In this document: one piece after another, positions 8,189 to 18,281 of the stretch
Position numbering within the stretch: position 1 is the stretch's first letter
Layout of the letters: the number at the start of each line of letters is the position of its first letter
From: a virus
Length of the DNA stretch: 64,000 nucleotides
Reading direction: 5' to 3' (one strand)
Virus record (IMG/VR): IMGVR_UViG_3300025030_000041
Location: 126,001 to 190,000 of that record
Notes under the pieces: model-generated
The model's database searches: none
The model's input: only the letters and a program-made list of their open reading frames with translations
What the model was told of the DNA's origin: nothing
Translations under genes and position numbers: made by a program

Positions 8189-8455
8189 ATGAATGATACT
8201 ACTAAATTTAAAGAAAACATTGAAAGTATATTAAATGAAATTGGATCTCTTTTAATAGAAAAAAATAGAAAATACGGTAATTCTGCCCTTAATCCAATTA
8301 GAATTATGAGTAAAGTAGGGCCTACTGAACAGATTCTAATTAGAATAGATGATAAACTAAATCGTATTAAAAATCAGCAATTAGATGAAGACGAGGATGT
8401 TATTAATGATTTAATTGGATATTTAATTTTATTAAAAATTGCAAGAAAAAAATAG
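8189..8455 (+). CDS. DUF1599-like protein (nucleotide-modification-associated domain)
   Basis: The 88-residue protein has the pattern of DUF1599: LLIEKNRKYGNSALNPIRI, then GPTEQILIRIDDKLNRIKN and DEDVINDLIGYLILLKIA. The family is common in phages, has a MazG-like helical build and has been proposed to associate with nucleotide modification; its reaction is not established. I start it at ATG 8189, because the longer frame begins inside the tRNA gene at 8138. It heads a compact group with a small basic protein and the topoisomerase genes. Confidence 0.7.
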   Translation: MNDTTKFKENIESILNEIGSLLIEKNRKYGNSALNPIRIMSKVGPTEQILIRIDDKLNRIKNQQLDEDEDVINDLIGYLILLKIARKK

Positions 8456-8492
8456 ATGCTGTAAAATAAATAGTTAAAAAAAACTATTTAAT

Positions 8493-8618
8493 ATGGCAAA
8501 GGGTAAAAACTCCGGAAATTTCAAAATAAGTTTAAATAAAAAGAAAACAAATAGAAAACCAAAAAGTAAAAAAAGAGGAGGTAACTTTAAGCACTCTTTA
8601 TTAGGCCATTCTAAATAG
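8493..8618 (+). CDS. Small highly basic protein (41 aa)
   Basis: The frame encodes MAKGKNSGNFKISLNKKKTN and ends GHSK; about a third of residues are Lys or Arg, with Gly and Asn. Such composition suits nucleic-acid binding, but no family is recognised. It lies 37 bases after the DUF1599 gene and 7 bases before the topoisomerase large subunit on the same strand, which supports its being translated. Confidence 0.5.
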   Translation: MAKGKNSGNFKISLNKKKTNRKPKSKKRGGNFKHSLLGHSK

Positions 8619-8625
8619 CATATAT

Positions 8626-10467
8626 ATGTCAAAGGAATCTATAGACGGAAAATATAAAAAATTAACAGATATTGAGCATATTTTAATTAGACCTGGAATG
8701 TATATAGGGTCTATTAAACCTCATAAAGAAGTTAAATATATTTTAAATGAGAATAATAAGTTTGAATTAAAAGAGATAGAGTATATTCCAGCATTTATTA
8801 AAATATTTGATGAAATTTTAATAAATTCAGTAGATGAGTCAAAGAGAAAAGGAAGTAAACTTACTACCATAAAAGTTAATATTGATAATAATAAAATTAT
8901 TATTATTGATAACGGAGGAATACCTGTTATTAAGCACACTGAGTACAAGGAGTGGATACCAGAAATGATATTTTCTAATATGAAGTCTGGTAGTAATTTT
9001 AATGATAACGAGCAAAGAGAATCAGCTGGAACTAATGGGGTAGGATCAACTATTACTAATGTATTTTCAACAGAATTCTATATATCAACGTGTGATGGTA
9101 AAAAACGATTTGAACAAACCTTTTCTAATAATATGAGAAGCCGGTCAACCCCTAAAATAACTACCTCAAATAAAAATCACACTATTATATCATATATACC
9201 AGATTTAGAAAAATTTGGTTTGACTGCAATAGATGAAACTCATTTTAATTTAATTAAAAAACGAGTTTACGATATTGCTGGGTGTAACCCAAAATTAAAA
9301 GTTTATTTTAATAATGAAGAAATAAAAATAAAATCATTCCAAGACTATACTAAATATTATATTGATTCCTGTTTTTATGAAGAAGATAAAAGATGGAATA
9401 TTGGAATTGCTTTAAGTACAGACGGATTTCAACAAGTAAGTTTTGCTAATAGTACAGAAACTTATGCTGGTGGAACTCATACTGACTATATAACATCACA
9501 AATTATAAATCAATTACGAGAATATTTTAATAAAAAACATAAAGTTGATATTAAGCCGTCTGATCTTAAAAGTCATTTATTTTTATTCATTAATAGTACT
9601 ATCATAAACCCAGCATTTAATAGTCAAACTAAAGAAAAACTAATAACTGAAACAAAAGATTTTGGGTCAGAATATATTATTACTAATAAAACAATTCAAT
9701 TAATATTAAAATCAGAAATAGTAGAGCACATCTTAGACTGGATACAACGTAAAAAAGATGCAGAAGAAAATAAATTAGCAAGAGAACTTAATAAAAATCT
9801 TAATAAAATTAAAGTTGATAATTTAATTGATGCAAAGGGCAAAGAACGAATGAAATGCTCTATATTTTTATTCGAAGGATTATCAGCAGGAGCAGCTTTT
9901 AGAAAATATAGAGTTCCAGAGTATCAGGGTAGTTTTTCATTAAGAGGTAAATTCATTAATGCAATGGAAATACCAAATTCTAAATTAGTTGAAAATACTG
10001 AAGTTGTTAATATAATGGCGGCAGTTGGTCTTAAATTAGGGCATAAACCTGACTTAAAACAAATTAGATATGGCAAAATAATAATTGCCGTTGATATGGA
10101 TGTAGATGGTAACTCGATTTGTGGGTTACTAATTAATTTCTTTTATAAATATTGGCCCGAATTGTTTGATTATGGTATAATATCGAAATTAGAGTCACCG
10201 TTAGTAGTAGTAAAAAATATAAAAACTAAAAAGAAAATATCTTTCTATTCTCAAACTGATTATGATACCTGGGCAATCTCTAATAATCTTAAAGAATATG
10301 AAGTATCTTATAAAAAAGGATTAGCTGCACTTGTTGAAGAAGAATATAAAGATATAATACAAACTCCTAAATTATTAACATTAAAAAATAATGAGGATAG
10401 TAAAAAATATTTAAATATTTGGTTTGGCAAAGACTCTAATTTACGAAAAATAGAAATTTTGAAATAG
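8626..10467 (+). CDS. 39: DNA topoisomerase II large subunit, T4 gp39-like (39+60 form)
   Basis: This is the ATPase and TOPRIM subunit of the phage type II topoisomerase, which relieves supercoils during replication. The GHKL ATPase motifs are visible: EILINSVDESKR (N box), IIDNGGIPV (G1), GTNGVGSTITNVFS (G2) and a KPSDLKSHLFLFIN stretch with the transducer lysine region. The TOPRIM part has the glutamate in FLFEGLSAGAAFRKYR and DMDVDGNSICG. At 613 residues it holds a complete TOPRIM, as in phages where the T4 gene 39 and 60 pieces are one gene. It is followed after 4 bases by the gp52-like gene. Confidence 0.93.
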   Translation: MSKESIDGKYKKLTDIEHILIRPGMYIGSIKPHKEVKYILNENNKFELKEIEYIPAFIKIFDEILINSVDESKRKGSKLTTIKVNIDNNKIIIIDNGGIPVIKHTEYKEWIPEMIFSNMKSGSNFNDNEQRESAGTNGVGSTITNVFSTEFYISTCDGKKRFEQTFSNNMRSRSTPKITTSNKNHTIISYIPDLEKFGLTAIDETHFNLIKKRVYDIAGCNPKLKVYFNNEEIKIKSFQDYTKYYIDSCFYEEDKRWNIGIALSTDGFQQVSFANSTETYAGGTHTDYITSQIINQLREYFNKKHKVDIKPSDLKSHLFLFINSTIINPAFNSQTKEKLITETKDFGSEYIITNKTIQLILKSEIVEHILDWIQRKKDAEENKLARELNKNLNKIKVDNLIDAKGKERMKCSIFLFEGLSAGAAFRKYRVPEYQGSFSLRGKFINAMEIPNSKLVENTEVVNIMAAVGLKLGHKPDLKQIRYGKIIIAVDMDVDGNSICGLLINFFYKYWPELFDYGIISKLESPLVVVKNIKTKKKISFYSQTDYDTWAISNNLKEYEVSYKKGLAALVEEEYKDIIQTPKLLTLKNNEDSKKYLNIWFGKDSNLRKIEILK

Positions 10468-10471
10468 TTAT

Positions 10472-11809
10472 ATGGAAAAAACTATAAAAGACTTTTTAAA
10501 TGAAGAATATAAAGATTTCTCATTATATACAATAGAACAACGAGCTATTCCATCAGTAATAGATGGGTTTAAGCCAACTGCTCGTAAAATAGTTGCATGT
10601 AGTATTTCAATATGGAAAAACGGAACTGAAAAACCTCTTAAAGTATTTCAATTAGTAGGACAAGTTGCAAGTACAATGCATTATCACCATGGTAACTCTA
10701 GTGCTGAATCTGCTGTTATTACACTAGCCCAAAAATTTAAAAATAATTTACCTCTACTAGATGAAGTTGGCCAATTTGGCTCAATAAGATCTCCTGACCC
10801 AGGCGCAGCTCGATATATTGGAACTAAACTTACTAAAGTATTCAATTTAATTTATAAAGATAATGACTTAGTATCATATAAATATGATGAAGGAGATAAA
10901 ATAGAGCCTAATTACTATTTACCAATTATACCTATGGTTTTAATAAATGGCAGCTCTGGCATAGCAGTTGGATTTAGTAGTAATATCTTAAATAGAAATC
11001 CGTCTGACATTACTAACGCCTGTCTAAATATCCTAAATGATAAAAAATTTTATAAAATAAAACCATTTAATAACTATTTTTCTGGAGAATATAAAAATGA
11101 CCCTGAAAATAATAAAAGATGGATTATTAGAGGTAAATATACTGTAGAAAATACATCAACTATTAAAATAGTAGAACTACCTCCTAGCATGACATATGAA
11201 AAATATGAAAAAGTTTTAGATAAACTAGTTGAAAATAGACATATAGCGTCATATACAGATAATTGTAAAGATAATATCGACTACACTATTAAATTTAATA
11301 GAGAAAAATTAGCAAGTCTAACTGAAGACGAAATATTTAATTTATTAAAACTAGAAGAATCTGAAACTGAAATGTTTTCAACTTTAGACGAATATGGTAA
11401 ACTTAAAATATTTGAAAGTGCAGAAGATATTATTTACTATTTTGTCAATTTCAGACTAAACTTTTATATAAAAAGAAAAAATAGTTTAATAGATAAATTA
11501 AATCATGAACTAAAAATAATAGCAAATAAAGCTAAATTTATTAAAACTATTATTGATAATAAATTATCAATTAATAATCGTAAAAAAGACGATATATGCA
11601 ATGATATAGAAAAACTTAGCCTGGATAAAATAGAAGGGTCCTGGGACTATCTTTTACGATTACCAATATATTCCCTTACTAAGGAGTTATATGATAAATT
11701 AAAGGACGATTTTAAGTTTAAAATAGAAGAGTTGGATAAGCTTAAGAAGAAGGATCCAAAGTCTATGTATATAGAAGATTTAGAAGAACTAAAACGAAAC
11801 TTAAGATAA
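10472..11809 (+). CDS. 52: DNA topoisomerase II medium subunit, T4 gp52-like
   Basis: This is the DNA cleavage and rejoining subunit, partner of the product of the preceding gene. The 445-residue protein shows the GyrA/ParC-type hallmarks: RAIPSVIDGFKPTARKIV near the N-terminus, HYHHGNSSAESAVITLAQKF, and GSIRSPDPGAARYIGTKL, whose tyrosine (about residue 116) is the expected DNA-linking residue. The C-terminal third is charged and probably coiled coil. The long GyrA wrapping domain is absent, as in T4 gp52. Its last 9 bases overlap the convergent tail fibre gene. Confidence 0.92.
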   Translation: MEKTIKDFLNEEYKDFSLYTIEQRAIPSVIDGFKPTARKIVACSISIWKNGTEKPLKVFQLVGQVASTMHYHHGNSSAESAVITLAQKFKNNLPLLDEVGQFGSIRSPDPGAARYIGTKLTKVFNLIYKDNDLVSYKYDEGDKIEPNYYLPIIPMVLINGSSGIAVGFSSNILNRNPSDITNACLNILNDKKFYKIKPFNNYFSGEYKNDPENNKRWIIRGKYTVENTSTIKIVELPPSMTYEKYEKVLDKLVENRHIASYTDNCKDNIDYTIKFNREKLASLTEDEIFNLLKLEESETEMFSTLDEYGKLKIFESAEDIIYYFVNFRLNFYIKRKNSLIDKLNHELKIIANKAKFIKTIIDNKLSINNRKKDDICNDIEKLSLDKIEGSWDYLLRLPIYSLTKELYDKLKDDFKFKIEELDKLKKKDPKSMYIEDLEELKRNLR

Positions 11810-14623
11810 TCCGAGTTTAAATTCTGCAATTTGTATAGTACTACTCGGGCTTCCTAATGTTCCAGTGATAGAGTATTTAAGTTGAGTACCTGCTGGTAAA
11901 AATATAGTTGGAAGTGATATATAGTAGTGAGTCGGACTAACGTTATCCCTAGTAATTATTTGATTGCTAGTTCCATTCCAAATTTTAAATATAATTTCAA
12001 ATGTTCCAGTCGTACCGCCTAAGTACAAATATATTACTCTATCATATGTTGCTGAGCCAACTAGTATATCGTCTAGCGTTAAGGTAAGCTGGGCCTGCCC
12101 ATATGTTAAAGTCTTATTCAATACTTTAACTCCACTCGTATTCCATTCTAGGTGTGTTGTCTTAGTAGAGGTACCATTATTCGTAGATAACTCACCTCCG
12201 CTATAACCGTTTAAATAAGTTTTACCCTGGGGTGCTGCTAATAAAGTTGGAGTCCACAGGGAACCTACCCCTGCCCCTATAACGGTGGTACCTCCAACTC
12301 CACTCCAAATCGCGCCGCCGCCTGATGTAGTATCAATACCTAATGTTAATATAAAGTCTGAAGAAGATGAATTAAGTGTACTTATTGCTAAGTGCTTAAA
12401 TATATTATTAGCAAAGGCAGAATGAAGATGTAAATTATAGTCTGGACTAGTCGTGCCAATACCAACTTTGCCCAATACTCCAGTTGATGTTGTATTTAAT
12501 ATTAAATTAGTTAATGTAGAATCGGTAATTGAAGTTGCAGTTCGTAAATGGGCTTTACCAGATTCAGTTTTAATAACTAATTCTGGATATAAATTATCAT
12601 AATTTGTAGCAAATCTAAATTCTTTTGAAGTAGATCCTGTATTAAATCTACTTATGTCCGTGGTTACTTGTAAATAGGTAGACTGTGTGATGTCATCTCC
12701 TACGGCGAATTGTCCAGTTGCAGTTTGATTATAAAAATAGAAGTAGTTACTTTGGGAGTCGTCAGCTGGTTTAATCCTAAGCATTGGCATATTAATCTTA
12801 GTCGTTCCAACGTCTCCTGCTAGATTAATCCAAAATTCTGTGTTTTTATTATTATAATCTGCGAAATATAGTCCACCCCATGATTTTTTAGTTATATATC
12901 TTCCACTTGAAGCAATTCCACCAAAAGTTAATCCATAAATATTTGCAGAGTATTCTCCTCCACCTCCTGTTGCTACTGTAGTAGAACTTGGCATTAAATG
13001 AATAGTTCCAATATCTTTATTTAATCCAGCAATATCAATGAGTGGGTGTTGATTAGCATAAGCTGATACATATGAACTTTGTATTAATACTTTTGTAGTA
13101 GAACTAGATCTATTAGTAGAATCTTGTGTTAAACTTAATAAATCAGAATAGTATGTTCCTAGATTATCATATGCATTAGTTAAAACAAATTGTCCATTTC
13201 TTGTATTAATTGCAGCAGTTATTCTATCATTAATACTATTATAATTAATATCAGGAGTTCCACTAGTTTTATTATTTCTAAGAGTAAATCCTATTATTGG
13301 TACATTAGAATCTGAGGTGCTTCTATATCCTGGATTTAATACAATTCCATAGTCGGTTGTATCAGTCGAGTTTCGGGTGTCGTCATTACGTATATATAAT
13401 CCTGTTGATTTAAAGTTATCAGTTACTAGTGTAACAGTAAAAGTTCTATGATATTCTATAGCAAAATTACTTACATTATTTTCCGCAAGTCTACTATATC
13501 TTAGTAAATTTAAAGTAGTATTTTTAGTATATCCAAAAATTTGATTATTTGTATTAACATCTATTAAAGCGTTAACAGTTTCTCCACCTTTAAATATTCC
13601 TATTTTTTCATTATCAAATCTAGTATATTCAGTTGTTCCATTTGTTCCACCAAAAAAATTAATACTAGATACATTTCTTTTAAATAAAATATTATTAGTT
13701 CCTTGCTCCCAACCTATTCCAAATTTATTAGTTCCTAGTTCTAGAGTTGTGCCATTCAGCCAACTAGATTTACCAATTCTAAATACATGTTCTTTATCAG
13801 AAGGATTAGTTTTATCTCTAGTGATAATATTCATACTTGTATTAAAATCTGTTCCAGGTTCAGCTGATCCAATAGTAGATAATAATAAATTTAATTGAAA
13901 TTCGCCATTAGTTGGAGTTCCAGTATAATCATAACTAAGTTTTGCTGTTTCGTTTTTATCAGTTAGTCTAGTAATAGGAGTTCCTGACGTATAATCATCT
14001 GTAAAAAATGATCCTATTGCTATATGGTATCTTGCACTATTATTTTTTCTAAAAATTGATAATAATGAATTATATAGTCCAGTATTTGAAAAATTTTTAT
14101 TAGTAATCGTAGAAGATAATGGGTCAAAATTTGTTAATAATAAGGAGTCGTTAAATATATCTGGACCATCATTATTATTTTTAAATACAATAAATTGATT
14201 TTCATTACCAGGTATAGCAATATCGGATATTAGTCTTTTAAATTCATTTCCAGTTTGAGCAAAAATTGGATTAGAAAATGAAAAAGAAGTTGGAACGAAT
14301 ACGTTTGAACTTTCTATCCAACTGTATACGTCACCTGTACTTGTATTTACCCAAAGATCACCGTCTAATATTTCAGGAATAGGACTAGTTAATGATGGGT
14401 CAGTTGATGAAATTAGCCATTGTGTTCCTCTATCTCCAGTATCTCCTGTTATTCCTTTAGGTCCAGGAGGCCCGGGAATACCTTGGTCTCCTTGCTCTCC
14501 AGCTTCTCCGATTGTTCCTATTCCAAGTTCTAATAATTTGCGTAAATTATAATTTATTTTCTCAGTATAAATTGATTGAGAGTCTGAACTAAATAATTCT
14601 TTTATATTAATTTTAATTGCCAA
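11801..14623 (-). CDS. Collagen-like tail fibre protein
   Basis: The 940-residue protein starts with an attachment-like segment (MAIKINIKELFSSDSQSIYT). Residues 38-66 are Gly-X-Y collagen-like repeats (GEAGEQGDQGIPGPPGPKG). A short conserved segment common in phage fibres follows (DGDLWVNTSTGDVYSW), then a long Asn/Thr/Ser-rich beta-structured shaft and a C-terminal beta domain (LDDILVGSATYDRVIYLYLG) probably for receptor binding. It is the last gene of a leftward run, with a late-promoter-like motif 26 bases before its ATG. It is probably a distal or short tail fibre on the virion surface. Confidence 0.8.
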   Translation of the reverse strand: MAIKINIKELFSSDSQSIYTEKINYNLRKLLELGIGTIGEAGEQGDQGIPGPPGPKGITGDTGDRGTQWLISSTDPSLTSPIPEILDGDLWVNTSTGDVYSWIESSNVFVPTSFSFSNPIFAQTGNEFKRLISDIAIPGNENQFIVFKNNNDGPDIFNDSLLLTNFDPLSSTITNKNFSNTGLYNSLLSIFRKNNSARYHIAIGSFFTDDYTSGTPITRLTDKNETAKLSYDYTGTPTNGEFQLNLLLSTIGSAEPGTDFNTSMNIITRDKTNPSDKEHVFRIGKSSWLNGTTLELGTNKFGIGWEQGTNNILFKRNVSSINFFGGTNGTTEYTRFDNEKIGIFKGGETVNALIDVNTNNQIFGYTKNTTLNLLRYSRLAENNVSNFAIEYHRTFTVTLVTDNFKSTGLYIRNDDTRNSTDTTDYGIVLNPGYRSTSDSNVPIIGFTLRNNKTSGTPDINYNSINDRITAAINTRNGQFVLTNAYDNLGTYYSDLLSLTQDSTNRSSSTTKVLIQSSYVSAYANQHPLIDIAGLNKDIGTIHLMPSSTTVATGGGGEYSANIYGLTFGGIASSGRYITKKSWGGLYFADYNNKNTEFWINLAGDVGTTKINMPMLRIKPADDSQSNYFYFYNQTATGQFAVGDDITQSTYLQVTTDISRFNTGSTSKEFRFATNYDNLYPELVIKTESGKAHLRTATSITDSTLTNLILNTTSTGVLGKVGIGTTSPDYNLHLHSAFANNIFKHLAISTLNSSSSDFILTLGIDTTSGGGAIWSGVGGTTVIGAGVGSLWTPTLLAAPQGKTYLNGYSGGELSTNNGTSTKTTHLEWNTSGVKVLNKTLTYGQAQLTLTLDDILVGSATYDRVIYLYLGGTTGTFEIIFKIWNGTSNQIITRDNVSPTHYYISLPTIFLPAGTQLKYSITGTLGSPSSTIQIAEFKLGLS

Positions 14624-14648
14624 AATGTATAAATTCTTTTTGTATAAA

Positions 14649-14663
14649 TTTATTTATTTAAAG
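14649..14663 (-). promoter_or_regulatory. Late-promoter-like motif before the collagen-like fibre gene
   Basis: On the minus strand the sequence reads CTTTAAATAAATAAA, 26 bases ahead of the ATG at 14623. It matches the AATAAATAAA core found before other virion genes. Confidence 0.45.
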
Positions 14664-14664
14664 T

Positions 14665-15495
14665 TTAAAGTATTTCATTAATATCAGAAGATGTAATATT
14701 ATTTTGAGTAGTATCATCTGTATTATTTGTTCTAATCATATCATCTGAAATATTTAATGTTTTCATTAGTTCAGATTTCATATTTGGATTAGTTAAAGCA
14801 TATGACTCTTTATCTTTATTTAGTTCTTTTATTTTTTCAATTGGAATTTCTTCATTAATTTGTTTTATTAAATTACGTGTTCCTACTCCAACATAATATT
14901 CATTTTTTAATATTTCAGTCGGAGTAGACATAGAGTCAATATTATGAGTATTTGTAGTATATTCTTCTTGATTATTTTTTTCCTGATAGTCTAATTTTAA
15001 TTTTTTATATGAATCTTCTAAGAATAATAAATAATTTGCCTTTGTTTTAATTACATTAGTTAGTTGTCCTTGCATTGCTGACATAACTTCTAGTAGTCTA
15101 GGGTGAGTATTTCCGCTTGTTATTTCTTCCATTGCCTTCTTAATGCATATCTTTATAGTTTCTAATTGAAACTCAATATCATTCATACTCTCCTCATCTA
15201 GACGTTTCTTATATTTAAAGTAATCGTCATTATTTATTACACCGAGGTCTATGTAAAAATTAAAAAGACTAGTTAAAAGTTCGTTGCTTTTTATTTTAAA
15301 TTTAGATTCCATTTCATCAAAATTTATTAATGATACTGTATCATTTGCTAAATCTGATATTGTACTTTTTAATTCATCTTGATTATTATTTAATTCGTCT
15401 GAAATTTTAGTATTAGAATCTAAATTTAATAAAGACTCAATTTCTTCTTTTAATGCAATCTTTTTATCTTTATTTAAAATATTTTTATTTGACAT
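14665..15495 (-). CDS. Probable terminase small subunit (T4 gp16-like)
   Basis: The 276-residue protein is charged and largely helical. The middle has KKAMEEITSGNTHPRLLEVM followed by helices (QLTNVIKTKANYLLFLEDSYKKLK). This fits the central oligomerisation region of T4-type small terminases, where a conserved HPR(x)2EV segment precedes a helix ending near KxLxL. Small terminases recognise phage DNA and regulate the large subunit. The terminal regions are Asn/Asp-rich and low complexity. Distance from terL (about 8 kb, opposite strand) is unusual for T4 relatives. A structural protein is the alternative. Confidence 0.5.
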   Translation of the reverse strand: MSNKNILNKDKKIALKEEIESLLNLDSNTKISDELNNNQDELKSTISDLANDTVSLINFDEMESKFKIKSNELLTSLFNFYIDLGVINNDDYFKYKKRLDEESMNDIEFQLETIKICIKKAMEEITSGNTHPRLLEVMSAMQGQLTNVIKTKANYLLFLEDSYKKLKLDYQEKNNQEEYTTNTHNIDSMSTPTEILKNEYYVGVGTRNLIKQINEEIPIEKIKELNKDKESYALTNPNMKSELMKTLNISDDMIRTNNTDDTTQNNITSSDINEIL

Positions 15496-15499
15496 ATCG

Positions 15500-16393
15500 T
15501 TAACTATAAACTTTTCCTTTTACATCAATTAATTCTCTTACTTCTTTTTGTGTAAATTTCTTTATATTATTATCAATCCAAACATTTCCTTTAACTATTT
15601 CAGGGGCTCCGTCAAGACTAGTTAGCATATTGTTATTACACATAAAACTTTCATTAATTATTCGTGGAGTTCCAATTAAATTAGTTAATATATTATAAGC
15701 ACACTTAAAGTATCTACTGACTATATTAGGGCCGCCTTCAAGACTAGTTAAGTTATTATTAGAACAATCAAAATATCCATTAACTGCAGTAGGACATCCT
15801 TCTAGACTAGTTAGTTTATTAGTATTACAATCAACATATCCATTAATCAATTTAGGCAAGTTGACTAGACTAGTTAAGTTATTATAAGAACAACTAAACG
15901 CACCACTTACTGTTTTTGGACCTCCTTCAAGACTAGTTAAGTTATTATTAGAACAATCAAAATATCCATTAACTGTAACAGGAGCTCCTTCAAGACTAGT
16001 TAAATTATTAGCATAACAATAAAAATTTCCATTCACTATAGTAGGAGATCCGTCTAAACTAGTTAAGGCATTATCAGAACAATCAAAAAAACCATCTATT
16101 TCATCTATACTTAATACTCTTAAATCATTTATACCTTTCACTCTAACATTACCTATTATTACTTTAATATTTTTAAAGTCTTCTATATTAGTATGCCCTA
16201 TACTAATAGCTTCATTAATAGGTTTCACTACAAATATTTGGTCTTTGGTATAACCTTTATTAAGGTAAGGAATAAGTAAGTCATCCCATCTTTCTTTTAG
16301 CCTTCTAGGTATAAATATATCTTTAGCGCTAAGCTTAGGAGTAGGGCTTTCTTCTTCAGATATAAATTGTTCAAATAGTTTTATATGTTTCAT
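15500..16393 (-). CDS. LRR family protein 3, longest member
   Basis: At 297 residues this is the longest paralogue: MKHIKLFEQFISEEESPTP, the conserved KLSAKDIFIPRRLKERWDDL domain, about eight 21-residue LRR units (for example LTSLEGGPKTVSGAFSCSYN), and the tail KKFTQKEVRELIDVKG. It overlaps the upstream gene by one base and ends 4 bases before the next gene, so it is cotranscribed with virion genes and has no promoter of its own that I can see. Confidence 0.85.
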   Translation of the reverse strand: MKHIKLFEQFISEEESPTPKLSAKDIFIPRRLKERWDDLLIPYLNKGYTKDQIFVVKPINEAISIGHTNIEDFKNIKVIIGNVRVKGINDLRVLSIDEIDGFFDCSDNALTSLDGSPTIVNGNFYCYANNLTSLEGAPVTVNGYFDCSNNNLTSLEGGPKTVSGAFSCSYNNLTSLVNLPKLINGYVDCNTNKLTSLEGCPTAVNGYFDCSNNNLTSLEGGPNIVSRYFKCAYNILTNLIGTPRIINESFMCNNNMLTSLDGAPEIVKGNVWIDNNIKKFTQKEVRELIDVKGKVYS

Positions 16394-17676
16394 TATGCTC
16401 CAAAACCTATAATATTAAGAAAATTATTTAAATCATGACTACTAAAAATATTATCTGCGGCGTCATACGCTTCTAATTTACCATTTGGAAAGCTAACTAC
16501 TGCAACTTTAAATAAATCTTCTATTTTTGAGGGTTTTAACTCTCTTTTTAGTTTTTCAACTCTATTAATAAACGATTTTTCAGTTTTTAGTTTTGATTTT
16601 ATTATATTAGACCTAATATCTACATAATAAAATGTTACGTTATCACTATACTGATACTTTATCCAATGAGTATTAGTATTAGCCGTAGTACACCATTTTG
16701 TTCCTGCCCCGTATATACAAGACGCTTCATGAGTATGAGGCACTATAATAAACATATCAGAGTTATCTACAATAATGTCAGCTTGCTTTTTAATACCTCT
16801 TTCAAATTCACTTTTTGTTTTTATTTTATTTAATTCTTCTACTAAATCATATAATTCTTTAAAAGTTTTAAAACGATTTATATCTTTTTTTTCTACTGGA
16901 ACAACTCTTTTATTTAAGAGAGCGTCATATTCTTCTATTTTATTTCTAATATCATTAATACCAATTCCTTCTAAATAAGATTTACCCATAAATGGTAAAT
17001 ACTTTTTAGTTTTACTAGGATCTATAGATACTAATTGATTAAAAATATCCTCAGGTATAAGATTAGTTTCTAAATATTTTTGTTTAGCTATTTTAACTGA
17101 CTCGTCAGTTCTTTCTCCTTTACTTGCAGCAAACCATTTTGAACTAAAATACTCTAAATCTTTATAATCTAGCTTCTTGAGACTTTCTTTAACATTATCA
17201 TCAATATATCCAAGTTCGTTTAACCTTGCATATAAGTCATTAAACAAATTTATGTTGCTGTGATAAAAGTCTGTATCTTCATGCATACTAATTAAAAAGT
17301 CTATCATATCTTCTTTAGTTTTGAAGTATGTACTTTCTTTTACTGCAAATTTACCGTTATTCCAACTTTGCATTCCAGGCAATTTTCTTTTATCTTCTTC
17401 TGGTTTAAATGTACCTTCTACTTTAGAATCAAATTCAGTATACTTAGGAGTATCGGCCTTATGCCTTCCTTTAGAAGAACCAATTATAGATCTATATGTA
17501 TAATCATAATGAGGATGTTTAAAATTTTCGCCTCTATCTATCTCATGTTGATACCCTTTTAAAATTTTAGGGTAATCCTTAAATTCTATACGTTTAGACG
17601 CTCCGCCTTCTTTTACCCATTTAAGATAACCTTCATAATCTAAAAGATCTCTTCTTTTTACATTAAATGTATCCAT
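16393..17676 (-). CDS. Conserved phage protein with GTKWCT motif, function unknown
   Basis: The 427-residue soluble protein carries FIIVPHTHEASCIYGAGTKW followed by CTTA (about residues 320-345), a motif I associate with uncharacterised proteins of large phages and loosely with PcfJ-like proteins. Histidine, cysteine and tryptophan in this block suggest a catalytic or metal site, but no reaction is known. The N-terminal half is charged and helical (FKTKEDMIDFLISMHEDTDF). It lacks the capsid-targeting peptide. It sits between two LRR genes and overlaps the downstream one by a base. Confidence 0.55.
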   Translation of the reverse strand: MDTFNVKRRDLLDYEGYLKWVKEGGASKRIEFKDYPKILKGYQHEIDRGENFKHPHYDYTYRSIIGSSKGRHKADTPKYTEFDSKVEGTFKPEEDKRKLPGMQSWNNGKFAVKESTYFKTKEDMIDFLISMHEDTDFYHSNINLFNDLYARLNELGYIDDNVKESLKKLDYKDLEYFSSKWFAASKGERTDESVKIAKQKYLETNLIPEDIFNQLVSIDPSKTKKYLPFMGKSYLEGIGINDIRNKIEEYDALLNKRVVPVEKKDINRFKTFKELYDLVEELNKIKTKSEFERGIKKQADIIVDNSDMFIIVPHTHEASCIYGAGTKWCTTANTNTHWIKYQYSDNVTFYYVDIRSNIIKSKLKTEKSFINRVEKLKRELKPSKIEDLFKVAVVSFPNGKLEAYDAADNIFSSHDLNNFLNIIGFGA

Positions 17677-17699
17677 TATACTAACTTTATTTTTTATTT

Positions 17700-18275
17700 T
17701 TAAACATAAACTTTTCCTTTAACATCAACTACTCCTTTTACCTCTTCTTCGGTAAAGTTCTTTGTATTATCATTAATAGCAAAGTCGTCATTAACTACTT
17801 TAGGAGCTCCTTTAAGGTTAGTTAGTTTGTTATGACTGCAATAAAATCCAGCGTTAACTATAATAGGAGCTCCTTCTAGACTAGTTAACGTATTATTACT
17901 ACAAAAATAATCTTTAGTTACTAATAATTTAGGTCCTCCTTTTAAGCTAGTTAATCTATTAAATGAACAATTGAAATCTCCAGACACTTCATCTAAATTT
18001 AATTCTTTTAAAATATCTCCATTTATTATAACATCACCTATTATTACTTTAATATCCTTAAATTCTTTTACATTATTTTTAGTTATCTCTAGCTCTTCAT
18101 CAAGGGGTTTAGCAACGAATATTTGTTCTTTAGTATAACCTTTATTAAGGTAAGGAAGTACTAAGTCATCCCACCTTTCTTTTAGTCTCCTAGGTATAAA
18201 GATGTCTTTAGCACTAAGTTTAGGTTTCTTAGAGTCTTCAAGTATAAATTGTTCAAATAGTTTTATAGGTTTCAC
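17700..18275 (-). CDS. LRR family protein 4
   Basis: The 191-residue member has the N-terminus MKPIKLFEQFILEDSKKP, the conserved KLSAKDIFIPRRLKERWDDL domain, three recognisable LRR units (LTSLKGGPKLL, LTSLEGAPIIV, LTNLKGAPKVV) and the tail KNFTEEEVKGVVDVKG. The putative cleavage site is FILE/D instead of FISE/E, still fitting a T4 prohead-protease-like I/L-x-E rule. Confidence 0.83.
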   Translation of the reverse strand: MKPIKLFEQFILEDSKKPKLSAKDIFIPRRLKERWDDLVLPYLNKGYTKEQIFVAKPLDEELEITKNNVKEFKDIKVIIGDVIINGDILKELNLDEVSGDFNCSFNRLTSLKGGPKLLVTKDYFCSNNTLTSLEGAPIIVNAGFYCSHNKLTNLKGAPKVVNDDFAINDNTKNFTEEEVKGVVDVKGKVYV

Positions 18276-18281
18276 GTTATA

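Noticed and set aside
15600-16120. Regular spacing of near-identical segments that could look like a CRISPR array
   Set aside because: The 63-nt period is the codon length of a 21-residue LRR unit within an open frame, and the units vary like protein repeats.
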